This document shows, piece by piece, positions 55,743 to 63,460 of a stretch of 64,000 nucleotides of DNA. This DNA comes from Streptococcus sp. CF8_St5-11 (lineage in GTDB: Bacteria > Bacillota > Bacilli > Lactobacillales > Streptococcaceae). The position numbers and the translations under genes are program-made. Position 1 is the first letter of the stretch. Every line of letters starts with the position of its first letter. The stretch lies in NCBI RefSeq assembly GCF_024295625.1, contig NZ_JANCOJ010000003.1, positions 62,001-126,000 on the forward strand. Direction: 5' to 3'. The notes under the pieces were generated by a model, which had not been told where the DNA came from, made no database searches, and saw nothing but the letters and a program-made list of their open reading frames with translations.

Positions 55743-56507
55743 ATGTTAGAAGTAGAACACGTATCGAAAAAATTTAAGGACCACCAGGTCCTGGTAGATG
55801 TTAATCTCAAGGTCAACCAAGGGGATGTCGTCGTTATTTTGGGGCCATCTGGATCAGGAAAAACAACCTTCCTTCGCTGCCTCAACCACTTGGAAAAGGC
55901 AGATACAGGCCACCTAACCTTAGGTGGAAAAGAATATGACCTCTCAAAACTCAGCAAAAAAGAGATTCTAGAAATCCGGCAAAAGACAGCCTTTGTCTTC
56001 CAGCATTACAATCTCTTTGCCAATAAAACAGCGCTTGAAAATATCCTAGAAGGACTGGTTGTAGCTCGGAAGATTCCAAAAGAAGAAGCCATCCAACGGG
56101 CAGAATCAGCCCTTGAAAAAGTTGGTCTCCTCGCTTACAAGGATTACTATCCTTCTCAATTGTCAGGGGGCCAGCAGCAACGAATCGGAATCGCGCGTGC
56201 CATCGCAGTGAAACCAGACGTGATCTTGCTGGATGAGCCGACTTCAGCGTTAGACCCAGAGTTGGTCGGTGACGTCTTAGATGTCATGAAGCAATTGGCC
56301 CAAGAAGGAGTGACCATGGTTGTCGTAACCCATGAGATGGGCTTTGCGCGTGATGTAGCCAACCACGTTATCTTTATGGATGGCGGACACATCATCGAAG
56401 AAAATGAACCGCATGAATTCTTCAACAGTCCAAAGGAAGAGAGAACCAAACAATTCCTTTCACGGATTTTATCCGATGCCACTTATAGCGTCGAATATAT
56501 GATTTAA
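55743..56507 (+). CDS. Amino-acid ABC transporter ATP-binding protein
   Basis: A 254-residue ATPase: Walker [11 protein letters not shown] (~33-42), signature LSGGQQQR, Walker [16 protein letters not shown]-loop VVTHEMGFA. Last gene of the block; terminator follows. Confidence 0.93.
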   Translation: MLEVEHVSKKFKDHQVLVDVNLKVNQGDVVVILGPSGSGKTTFLRCLNHLEKADTGHLTLGGKEYDLSKLSKKEILEIRQKTAFVFQHYNLFANKTALENILEGLVVARKIPKEEAIQRAESALEKVGLLAYKDYYPSQLSGGQQQRIGIARAIAVKPDVILLDEPTSALDPELVGDVLDVMKQLAQEGVTMVVVTHEMGFARDVANHVIFMDGGHIIEENEPHEFFNSPKEERTKQFLSRILSDATYSVEYMI

Positions 56508-56513
56508 CAGGAG

Positions 56514-56538
56514 ACACACCCAGTAAGGGTGTGTTTTT
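56514..56538 (+). terminator. Terminator after the amino-acid transporter
   Basis: ACACACCC and GGGTGTGT stem, then T6. Confidence 0.88.
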
Positions 56539-56615
56539 TAGAATCTGGAAAAAATTCTTAAAAATTGGGTCATTTTTTAAAAATCATTACGAATAATATA
56601 AGTGAGAGGGAACAT

Positions 56616-57014
56616 ATGACTGATAAAAAACAACGATTAATGCTACTATTCTTACTGACTTTGTTTCTAGGAGGCTGCAGTCTTTTTACAGATAAAGCTG
56701 CTGAGAGAAGGGAAATGATTCAGATAGCAGAAAGCACGAAAATGGAGCGAGCGATAAAACACTTGTTAATCAGTATCGATCCTAAAGCTTTCACTTCAGA
56801 AGGAGTCATTCACTCCTATACCTTGATAAAAGGTGAATTGGAATACAATCCAATGGGAGGCATGAATGTATCTCTCGTTATCAATGGCGATAAAAAGTTA
56901 ACGATCGATACGACTGTTCAAATGGAGGATTCAGGACAGTTCGAAGCAGGTAGTTACGGTATTTCAGCAAGATTAGATGATCTGTTAAGTAAAGTAGAAG
57001 AGACTGGAAAATAG
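56616..57014 (+). CDS. DUF1310 lipoprotein, candidate immunity protein (copy 1)
   Basis: A 132-residue lipoprotein from MTDKKQRLMLLF (GAGAGGGAA ribosome site; the frame also extends upstream without one). Lipobox LGGC (Cys ~22). The mature domain carries the DUF1310 hallmarks MIQIAES, EGVIHSYTL and YNPMGGM. A paralogue follows at 57200 and then a GHSLG lipase. By analogy with the lipoprotein TilA that protects S. aureus from the TslA lipase, it may neutralise the toxin at the cell surface; this is inference. Confidence 0.82.
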   Translation: MTDKKQRLMLLFLLTLFLGGCSLFTDKAAERREMIQIAESTKMERAIKHLLISIDPKAFTSEGVIHSYTLIKGELEYNPMGGMNVSLVINGDKKLTIDTTVQMEDSGQFEAGSYGISARLDDLLSKVEETGK

Positions 57015-57134
57015 ACTCATTTAGGTAAATACCCTAATATAGGTAAATAGAAACATTTCTGGATCAAAACCAATATGTTACATTAATAGCTAGTGCTTGT
57101 AACGATTTGGCAATATTTTTTAACAAAAGTAACA

Positions 57135-57182
57135 TTTCAGGTATGAATAGAATTTTGTATAATAAATTCTAAGAAACCTGAA
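57135..57182 (+). promoter_or_regulatory. Promoter within nested inverted repeats before the lipase operon
   Basis: TATAAT (57158-57163) lies at the centre of AGAATTT (57149-57155) / AAATTCT (57164-57170), nested in TTCAGGT (57136-57142) / ACCTGAA (57176-57182). Either a repressor operator or a 5'-UTR hairpin. The gap from 57015 otherwise shows only AT-rich DNA with two GGTAAATA direct repeats. Confidence 0.6.
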
Positions 57183-57199
57183 GAAAGAATGGGAAGAAG

Positions 57200-57583
57200 A
57201 TGAAAAAAAGTAAATTTATTGTGTTGATAATGGTAGTATTTAGCCTGAGCTTAGGGGGATGTAGCTTTTTAAATGGACAATCTGCCAAGAAACAAGAAAT
57301 GATTCAAATCGCAGAGAGCAAGAAAGCAAAAGATGTGATTGAAAATTTATTAAGGCAAGAAGATCCAAATGCATTTACAGATAAAGGAGTTATAAAAAGT
57401 TACAAGATAAATGAAAATTCATTGAAGTATAATCCAATGGGAGGATTAATAATAAAAGTTATAATCAATGATGATAATAACCTAACAATTACAACAACTT
57501 TAACAGAGGAATCAGATGGCAAATTTGAACAAAATGGTTATGTCATCTCAGGAGAATTATCAGATGAATTAAGAGGTAAATAA
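57200..57583 (+). CDS. DUF1310 lipoprotein, candidate immunity protein (copy 2)
   Basis: 127 residues, paralogue of the gene at 56616: lipobox LGGC (Cys ~21), QEMIQIAES, KGVIKSYKI and YNPMGGL in the same order. More AT-rich than its neighbours. Its TAA shares one base with the ATG of the lipase gene, so the two are translationally coupled, the strongest hint that it is the cognate immunity partner. Confidence 0.83.
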   Translation: MKKSKFIVLIMVVFSLSLGGCSFLNGQSAKKQEMIQIAESKKAKDVIENLLRQEDPNAFTDKGVIKSYKINENSLKYNPMGGLIIKVIINDDNNLTITTTLTEESDGKFEQNGYVISGELSDELRGK

Positions 57584-59190
57584 TGGCTTTTGATAAATCA
57601 TTTTCAGATGAAATAAAGAAAGAAATTGCGTATAAAGAGTATGAGATAGAAAGCTATAATCAGGATGTACGATTGAAAACTGGAGAATACATTGGCAATG
57701 TCGCTCATATCTATGATAATGTAAATGACAATGAGGAGCAGGTCTTCGTTCTTACTAATAATGGTCAAGGTGCTCAACAAAAAGCAGTCCCCTATACTAC
57801 CTCTGATGAAGCGCGTGCTCAAATCCATGACGTGACAGTTTTGATGAAGGGATCTGAAACTGAAACAAGTACACAAAAATTACTTCATGATACATTTACG
57901 GATTGGGTAAGGACTGATTTACCAGCGGCTTCTAACATTCTTGGTCCCAATGGAGCGGCGAACTATGCGGCAGATTATGCGAAAAGATTCACCAGAGATA
58001 AGATTAAGGATAATTTGAAAAAAAGGGACGAAACTGCCGATTATAATATTTCGGAGCTGATTAGTTATCCGTTTAGTTTACTTGATAAAAATGTTGGAAA
58101 TAATGTAAAAAGCTTTGTCAAGAGTATTAGAAGTAATCCAATAACAAATGCTTATCGTGAGGCGAAAGCAAATCTATATGGTATGGGAACGGACATTCTA
58201 ATTGATAGTCAAGCAAAGTTTCCAGTATTTATTGGAGCTACCATTTTAAAAGAATACAACAAAGATAGAGGGACTTTCCCGCCTCCGCAATTTAAAGATG
58301 CTGCAGCTCATTTGAAAGAGGTGATCCGAAAATACCCCAATGCCAAGATTGATCTATATGGTCACTCTCTGGGATCTATGAATATTCAGTATGCTCTTGC
58401 CTGTTTGACGGAAGAGGAAGCTTCTCATATTGGGACCGTCCATCTATACAATGGTCCTAATGCCTACTCCATCTTAACACCAGAGCAAAAAGCGCGTATA
58501 GATGCGCTGAAGTATAAGATCTACAACCACATTGACCATAAAGATTTGGTTAGTTTGGGCTATCCAGATTCTGGAAGCAAGGGTGCCAGTGGGATTGTTA
58601 AGCACCTCAAAACGAAGAATTTGAAAAATATTGGCCTGCAACACATGATGCATGGTTATATCTATGATAAGGATGGGAATTTGGTTCTTGAAAAGGGAAC
58701 GGAAGCCATCACTCGGAAGGAAATCATTGAAGAGCGGATGAAGGTTTACTATCGCCTAAAGGATAAATTGCAAAAAACAGGTGGTGGACTGAGCTCAAGT
58801 GAACGGATTTATCTTGATGCTTTGCAGGCGCGATTGGCTTCTGATGAGCTGATTCGAGTAGTGGATGAAGGGCTGGAGCAAGCTCAGAAATCTAAGGCAC
58901 AACTGGATACAGATTTAGAAGCTTTGGAGAAAGTATTACAGACCGTTCCGAAAGGCTTCATTCTCAATCTTTCCGAAGTAGAAGAGGCCTATGCACAGGC
59001 TGGTGCAACAAGGCAAACAGTTGTCACTGAAGTAAGAGAAAGGTTCGACAACCGTTTGGCTGCATATCAGTCCTTATCGAATGAATTCCATGCTTTAAAT
59101 GAGCAAGTGAATGCAGGAATTGAACTCTTAAAAACAAAAGATCAAGAAATAGCAGGAGAAATGAACCAGTGGGAACAACTAGCTTATTAA
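57583..59190 (+). CDS. Putative type VII-secreted lipase toxin with C-terminal LXG-like domain (TslA-like)
   Basis: A 535-residue protein without a signal peptide. The first ~380 residues are an alpha/beta-hydrolase with nucleophile elbow GHSLGS (Ser262) and plausible acid and base Asp318/Asp321 and His354/His357 (NHIDHKD; LQHMMHG). From ~386 on the sequence is almost all helical heptads (YYRLKDKLQKTG..., AQKSKAQLDTDLEALEKVL, ...AGEMNQWEQLAY), as in LXG targeting domains but at the C-terminus. This 'reverse LXG' order, with a lipoprotein gene before and two small helical-protein genes after, matches S. aureus TslA. No T7SS core gene lies in the window. Confidence 0.75.
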   Translation: MAFDKSFSDEIKKEIAYKEYEIESYNQDVRLKTGEYIGNVAHIYDNVNDNEEQVFVLTNNGQGAQQKAVPYTTSDEARAQIHDVTVLMKGSETETSTQKLLHDTFTDWVRTDLPAASNILGPNGAANYAADYAKRFTRDKIKDNLKKRDETADYNISELISYPFSLLDKNVGNNVKSFVKSIRSNPITNAYREAKANLYGMGTDILIDSQAKFPVFIGATILKEYNKDRGTFPPPQFKDAAAHLKEVIRKYPNAKIDLYGHSLGSMNIQYALACLTEEEASHIGTVHLYNGPNAYSILTPEQKARIDALKYKIYNHIDHKDLVSLGYPDSGSKGASGIVKHLKTKNLKNIGLQHMMHGYIYDKDGNLVLEKGTEAITRKEIIEERMKVYYRLKDKLQKTGGGLSSSERIYLDALQARLASDELIRVVDEGLEQAQKSKAQLDTDLEALEKVLQTVPKGFILNLSEVEEAYAQAGATRQTVVTEVRERFDNRLAAYQSLSNEFHALNEQVNAGIELLKTKDQEIAGEMNQWEQLAY

Positions 59191-59549
59191 TTTCATCTAC
59201 TCTTTCAAAAAAGGAAAAGAAACTAGACCACTTGGAAAGAGAGTTCCAAAAAGCGCGCTTGGAGTTAGATGAAAAGCGTTGCCTAGTGGAAAGAAAACAG
59301 CAGCTCTTCACCCAGATGTTGGAAGAAGAGTTTGCGATGGCAGCTTCCTTCTTACAAGAGCAGGAGGTTGATGTCAATTGTGGATGGGAGTCACTCCATC
59401 GCTGTATCGAAGAGTATGATCTCGAAGCTAGAGAAGCTGCACAAGTAGCCTTAAAACAGATCGAAATCGAGGAAGAGAATTTATGGCAATCCTACCGGAA
59501 AGATAGACGCCAACTGGAAGAGGAGTTTGCACAAGATAAAGTTTCATAG
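59169..59549 (+). CDS. Small coiled-coil partner of the lipase (LXG-associated, TlaA/DUF3958-like)
   Basis: 126 residues starting at GTG (or one of the next start codons), overlapping the lipase gene by 22 bp. Nearly entirely helical with heptads (KKEKKLDHLEREFQKARLEL, EIEEENLWQSYRKDRRQL), no signal peptide. LXG toxins need one or more such small helical proteins that bind the LXG domain and complete the secretion signal. Role inferred from position and shape. Confidence 0.65.
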   Translation: MGTTSLLISSTLSKKEKKLDHLEREFQKARLELDEKRCLVERKQQLFTQMLEEEFAMAASFLQEQEVDVNCGWESLHRCIEEYDLEAREAAQVALKQIEIEEENLWQSYRKDRRQLEEEFAQDKVS

Positions 59550-59567
59550 TATAGAAGAGGAGGAAGT

Positions 59568-59867
59568 ATGGGTGATAGTCCAGTCAAAGATTTCTTTGAT
59601 TTAGATATGAAAGATAAGATGAGGATCATCGAAAGCCGAAAGAAACTTGAAAAAGATTTAATCCGTGTTGTCTATGCGCCCGTTTTATTGACCTGCAAGG
59701 CAGGAGTTGAGAAACGTTACAATGATGGCTTGACTGCGATTACAACAGTAGCCGAAGAAGACGTCCAGGTCGTTGGAAAGCAACTGGATCAGTCCATGGT
59801 GGGTCAATTTGCTAAAAATGTACAGACGGTTATTCAAGAAAAAGCTGGTAAATTTAAATCTATCTAG
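59568..59867 (+). CDS. Second small helical partner (WXG/Lap-like)
   Basis: 99 residues with a GAGGAGG ribosome site. Predicted helical hairpin (DMKDKMRIIESRKKLEKDLI ... VVGKQLDQSMVGQFAKNVQT), ~100 residues like ESAT-6/WXG100-size and TIGR04197/DUF3130-type proteins, but without a clear WXG motif. Last gene of the operon. Probably binds the toxin's LXG-like domain together with the 126-residue partner. Confidence 0.6.
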   Translation: MGDSPVKDFFDLDMKDKMRIIESRKKLEKDLIRVVYAPVLLTCKAGVEKRYNDGLTAITTVAEEDVQVVGKQLDQSMVGQFAKNVQTVIQEKAGKFKSI

Positions 59868-59889
59868 CCAAGAACTTCTATTTAAATAT

Positions 59890-59918
59890 GGAATCTGGAG
59901 TGACTCCAGATTTTTTTA
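59890..59918 (+). terminator. Terminator of the lipase-toxin operon
   Basis: AATCTGGAG and CTCCAGATT stem with a 3-nt loop, then T7. Confidence 0.9.
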
Positions 59919-59930
59919 ATAAATTTTAAA

Positions 59931-60208
59931 AATTATGTAAAAAAGTGTTGACAAAGAATTCAGTCTGCGTTATAATAATTTATGTAAACAAAAAGAGGTT
60001 GAAAATACCACTGGTTTACAAGATCAATAGTGGAAGGGAGATGGTGATATGCTATTTCCAGAATTAAGACAACTAATTGATAAAAGGGAAAATAGAAACT
60101 GTTAGCCTGTAGGGCTATTATTAAATAAATGAATTAAAATTATGTAAACAATCAAACAGCAGCCAATTGGTCTGCTAATTTTCAAGAATGAATTAAAATT
60201 ATGTAAAT
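59931..60208 (+). promoter_or_regulatory. clpL promoter and long leader with repeated TTATGTAAA motifs
   Basis: A consensus promoter TTGACA (59948-59953), 17 bp, TATAAT (59971-59976) starts a ~240-nt leader. TTATGTAAA occurs four times: 59933-59941, 59980-59988, 60140-60148 and 60199-60207. The last two lie in an identical 20-bp repeat, ATGAATTAAAATTATGTAAA (60129-60148 and 60188-60207). Two copies flank the promoter, two the ribosome site region. No CtsR tandem heptad was found. The leader also has an upstream ORF and a TAGCC/GGCTA hairpin (60103-60117). Confidence 0.7.
60049..60105 (+). CDS. Upstream ORF in the clpL leader (18 aa)
   Basis: MLFPELRQLIDKRENRNC, with GAAGGGAGATGGTGAT upstream as a ribosome site. 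The stop codon is the first arm of a TAGCC/GGCTA hairpin. It may be a leader peptide controlling clpL or a small protein of its own. Family not recognised. Confidence 0.45.
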   Translation: MLFPELRQLIDKRENRNC

Positions 60209-60222
60209 TAGAGGTATACAAT

Positions 60223-62352
60223 ATGAATAACAACTTTAACAATATGGATGATCTTTTCAATCAACTAATGGGCAACATGGGTGGTTTTCGTTCTGAAAGC
60301 CGTCGCTACATGATCAACGGTCGTGAAGTGACACCAGAAGAATTCGCTATTTACCGCCAAACTGGTCAACTTCCAAATGACGGAAGCGAGCAAGTGCAAC
60401 ACCATCAAGGTAAAGGAATGAAACAAGATGGGATCCTTGCAAAACTTGGTCGTAACTTAACCGAAGAAGCTCGTGAAGGAAAATTGGATCCGGTCATCGG
60501 ACGTAATAAAGAAATTCAAGAAACTGCTGAAATTTTGTCTCGTCGTACCAAGAACAACCCTGTCCTTGTAGGGGATGCCGGTGTTGGTAAAACAGCAGTT
60601 GTAGAAGGTTTGGCACAAGCTATTGTGAACGGGGATGTTCCAGCTGCTATCAAGAATAAAGAAATCATCTCGATTGATATTTCTGGTCTAGAAGCTGGTA
60701 CGCAATACCGTGGTAGCTTTGAAGAAAATATTCAAAATCTGATCCAAGAAGTCAAAGCTATGGGAAATGTTATTCTCTTCTTTGATGAAATCCATCAAAT
60801 CCTTGGTGCAGGTAGCACAGGTGATGGTCAAGGCTCTAAAGGTCTTGCGGATATCATCAAACCTGCTCTTTCACGTGGGGAATTGACAGTCATTGGGGCA
60901 ACTACTCAAGATGAATACCGTAACACCATCTTGAAGAATGCAGCTCTTGCTCGTCGTTTCAACGAAGTGAAAGTCAATGCTCCATCAGCTGAAGATACTT
61001 TCAAGATTCTCCAAGGGATCCGTGATCTTTATGAAAAACACCACAATGTCATCTTGCCAGATGAAGTTTTGAAAGCAGCGGTTGATTATTCGATCCAATA
61101 CATTCCACAACGTAGCTTGCCTGATAAGGCTATTGACTTGGTCGATGTAACAGCTGCTCACTTGGCAGCCCAACATCCAGTAACAGATGTCCATGCTGTG
61201 GAACATGAAATTGAAGAAGAAAAAGCTAAACAAGAAGCTGCAGCTGCTAAAGAAGATTACGAAGCAGCTCTTAATGCAAAAGTTCGTATCGAAGAACTTG
61301 AAAAGAAAATTGAAAACCATACGGAAGACCATAAAGTAACGGCAACAATCAACGATGTGGCTGAATCTGTAGAACGGATGACGGGTATTCCAGTGTCTCA
61401 AATGGGTGCAACTGATATCGAACGTTTGAAAGATATGGGTCACCGTTTGCAAACTAAGGTTATCGGTCAAGATAAAGCCGTTGAAGCAGTAGCGCGTGCT
61501 ATCCGTCGGAACCGTGCAGGATTTGACGAAGGGAACCGTCCAATCGGTAGCTTCCTCTTTGTAGGTCCTACTGGTGTCGGTAAGACTGAGTTGGCTAAAC
61601 AATTGGCTCTTGATATGTTCGGAACCAAAGATGCTATCATCCGTTTGGATATGTCAGAATACAGCGACCGCACAGCCGTTTCTAAATTGATTGGTACAAC
61701 AGCTGGTTATGTTGGTTACGATGATAACAGCAATACCTTGACAGAACGTGTTCGCCGTAACCCTTACTCAATCATCCTTCTTGATGAAATTGAAAAGGCA
61801 GATCCTCAAGTCATCACCCTTCTCCTTCAAGTCTTGGATGATGGTCGTTTGACAGATGGTCAAGGGAACACGGTCAACTTCAAGAACACTGTGATTATCG
61901 CTACTTCAAACGCAGGTTTTGGTTACGAAGCTAACTTAACAGAAGATGCGGACAAACCAGAACTCATGGATCGATTGAAACCTTACTTCCGTCCAGAATT
62001 CTTGAACCGTTTCAACGCTGTCATTGAATTCTCACACTTGAGCAAGGAAGATCTTTCTAAGATTGTTGATTTGATGTTGGTAGATGTCAATAAGACCCTT
62101 TCTAAGAAAGAAATCGACTTGGCAGTGAGCGATGCAGCTAAAGAATACATGACTGAAGAAGGTTATGATGAAGTGATGGGTGTTCGTCCACTCCGTCGGG
62201 TAGTTGAACAACAAATCCGTGACAAAGTCACAGACTTCCACTTGGATAACTTGGATGCCAAACATCTCGAAGCAGACATGGAAGATGGTGTCCTTGTGAT
62301 CAGAGAAAAAGACACAAAGAAGGAAGAAAACGCTGATAAACAAGCAGATTAA
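60223..62352 (+). CDS. clpL: Clp-family ATPase chaperone ClpL
   Basis: HSP100/Clp AAA+ disaggregase, 709 residues. Short N-terminal region typical of ClpL ([18 protein letters not shown]), first AAA+ domain (Walker [11 protein letters not shown] ~117-126, Walker [10 protein letters not shown]), middle coiled coil ([19 protein letters not shown] ~329-347), second AAA+ ([10 protein letters not shown] ~448-457, LLDEIEKA) and a C-terminal D2-small domain. No ClpP-binding loop is expected; it works as a chaperone in heat and acid stress. A monocistronic unit with a long leader. Confidence 0.96.
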   Translation: MNNNFNNMDDLFNQLMGNMGGFRSESRRYMINGREVTPEEFAIYRQTGQLPNDGSEQVQHHQGKGMKQDGILAKLGRNLTEEAREGKLDPVIGRNKEIQETAEILSRRTKNNPVLVGDAGVGKTAVVEGLAQAIVNGDVPAAIKNKEIISIDISGLEAGTQYRGSFEENIQNLIQEVKAMGNVILFFDEIHQILGAGSTGDGQGSKGLADIIKPALSRGELTVIGATTQDEYRNTILKNAALARRFNEVKVNAPSAEDTFKILQGIRDLYEKHHNVILPDEVLKAAVDYSIQYIPQRSLPDKAIDLVDVTAAHLAAQHPVTDVHAVEHEIEEEKAKQEAAAAKEDYEAALNAKVRIEELEKKIENHTEDHKVTATINDVAESVERMTGIPVSQMGATDIERLKDMGHRLQTKVIGQDKAVEAVARAIRRNRAGFDEGNRPIGSFLFVGPTGVGKTELAKQLALDMFGTKDAIIRLDMSEYSDRTAVSKLIGTTAGYVGYDDNSNTLTERVRRNPYSIILLDEIEKADPQVITLLLQVLDDGRLTDGQGNTVNFKNTVIIATSNAGFGYEANLTEDADKPELMDRLKPYFRPEFLNRFNAVIEFSHLSKEDLSKIVDLMLVDVNKTLSKKEIDLAVSDAAKEYMTEEGYDEVMGVRPLRRVVEQQIRDKVTDFHLDNLDAKHLEADMEDGVLVIREKDTKKEENADKQAD

Positions 62353-62375
62353 GGCGAATTAGTTTGTGAAAAATA

Positions 62376-62408
62376 GAGACTGCTATCATATAGCAGTCTT
62401 TATTTTTT
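62376..62408 (+). terminator. Terminator after clpL
   Basis: AGACTGCTAT and ATAGCAGTCT stem with a 3-nt loop, then T-rich tail. Confidence 0.9.
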
Positions 62409-62577
62409 CTTCCCACCTGGGGGAAATTATTCGCCGTATAAGGCCAAAATCCTCCTATTTGAGCTAAAAAAACATCAATAATTAGTGAAATTAATCCAAT
62501 TTGAGCAAAATTATTAATAAATAAAGAAAATAAGTATATAATCTATACAAGAATAAAATTTGAGGAATGGAAGTAAG

Positions 62578-62823
62578 ATGAGCAATACAATTGATATCTA
62601 CTCAACTCCCGAATACAGAAAAGTGGAAGCCGTTGTTCAACTGATGGTTGACGGTCGCTTGACGAGCTATCGTGTCGCAACTGAAACAAACATCAGCAAA
62701 ATGAGCTTGGCGACTTTGACGAAGGGAACGAGTAAAATCAAAAATATTACCTATCAAACGGCATTGGCCTTGATTGATTGGTATGATGAGAATCATGAAA
62801 AGTATGGCATTACGATTGACTAG
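62578..62823 (+). CDS. Small helix-turn-helix-like protein
   Basis: 81 residues from MSNTIDIYSTPEYRK. The middle (SYRVATETNISKMSLATLTKG, except that the first residue begins ~36) resembles an Xre-type HTH, where TETNIS-x-x-x-L is the turn and recognition helix, followed by ITYQTALALIDWYDEN. A TATAAT-like box lies ~40 bp upstream in very AT-rich DNA with two ATTTGAGC repeats. Family and target unknown. Single gene between clpL and yajC. Confidence 0.6.
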   Translation: MSNTIDIYSTPEYRKVEAVVQLMVDGRLTSYRVATETNISKMSLATLTKGTSKIKNITYQTALALIDWYDENHEKYGITID

Positions 62824-62979
62824 TCAGTAGCCCACTTTTCGTGGTTTTTTTCTTTTTCATCAAAACTTGCCTCTTCTCTGAGACTGGAGTCTGATTTTAC
62901 TTGAAGAGGATGGGAAAACTTGAAAAGACGGGCGAAATTTGATATAGTATAGCATATATGAAAATTAAAGGAGAAACAT

Positions 62980-63306
62980 ATGCAAGGCGGAAGTTTGCTA
63001 ATTATGCTCGTTCTTATGGTCGGTTTGATGTACTTCATGAGCCGTAGCCAAAAGAAACAGTATCAAAAACGGATGGAAAGTTTGAATAAACTTCAAAAAG
63101 GAAATGAAGTCATCACGATTGGTGGCTTGTACGGAACCATCGATGAAGTCGATACAGATCGCAAGACCGTTGTCTTGGATGTTGATGGTGTCTACCTGAC
63201 CTTTGAATTGGGAGCGATCAAAACAGTTCTTCCTGTATCAGAAGGAATCTCAGCTACTGCTACAGAAGGCGCTAGCTCAGATGCCGATTCAGCCATCGAA
63301 GAATAA
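62980..63306 (+). CDS. yajC: Preprotein translocase subunit YajC
   Basis: A 108-residue YajC: N-terminal membrane helix (LLIMLVLMVGLMYFM), basic stretch RSQKKQYQKRM and the conserved beta domain with LQKGNEVITIGGLYGTI. It associates with SecDF/YidC. Promoter TTGAAA-17-TATAGT lies just upstream (about 62919-62947). uppS follows after a terminator, the usual streptococcal order. Confidence 0.95.
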   Translation: MQGGSLLIMLVLMVGLMYFMSRSQKKQYQKRMESLNKLQKGNEVITIGGLYGTIDEVDTDRKTVVLDVDGVYLTFELGAIKTVLPVSEGISATATEGASSDADSAIEE

Positions 63307-63314
63307 TCATCAAA

Positions 63315-63338
63315 GAAGAGGCAAAGGCCTCTTTTTTG
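63315..63338 (+). terminator. Terminator after yajC
   Basis: AGAGGC and GCCTCT with a short AAAG loop, followed by T6. Confidence 0.8.
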
Positions 63339-63460
63339 GTGGGCAAATAGGACGACGTGATGAAGGAAAGTCCTGCTGGTTCAAAAAAGAGGCCAGAGTC
63401 CCTATTTTATGGGGATTTATGGTATAATGAAGCGATAAATATTGAAATAGGTAGAAAAAC

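Noticed and set aside
59981..60000. CtsR operator before clpL
   Set aside because: Only one half-site-like AGAGGTTGAAA is present; the tandem GGTCAAA heptads are missing.
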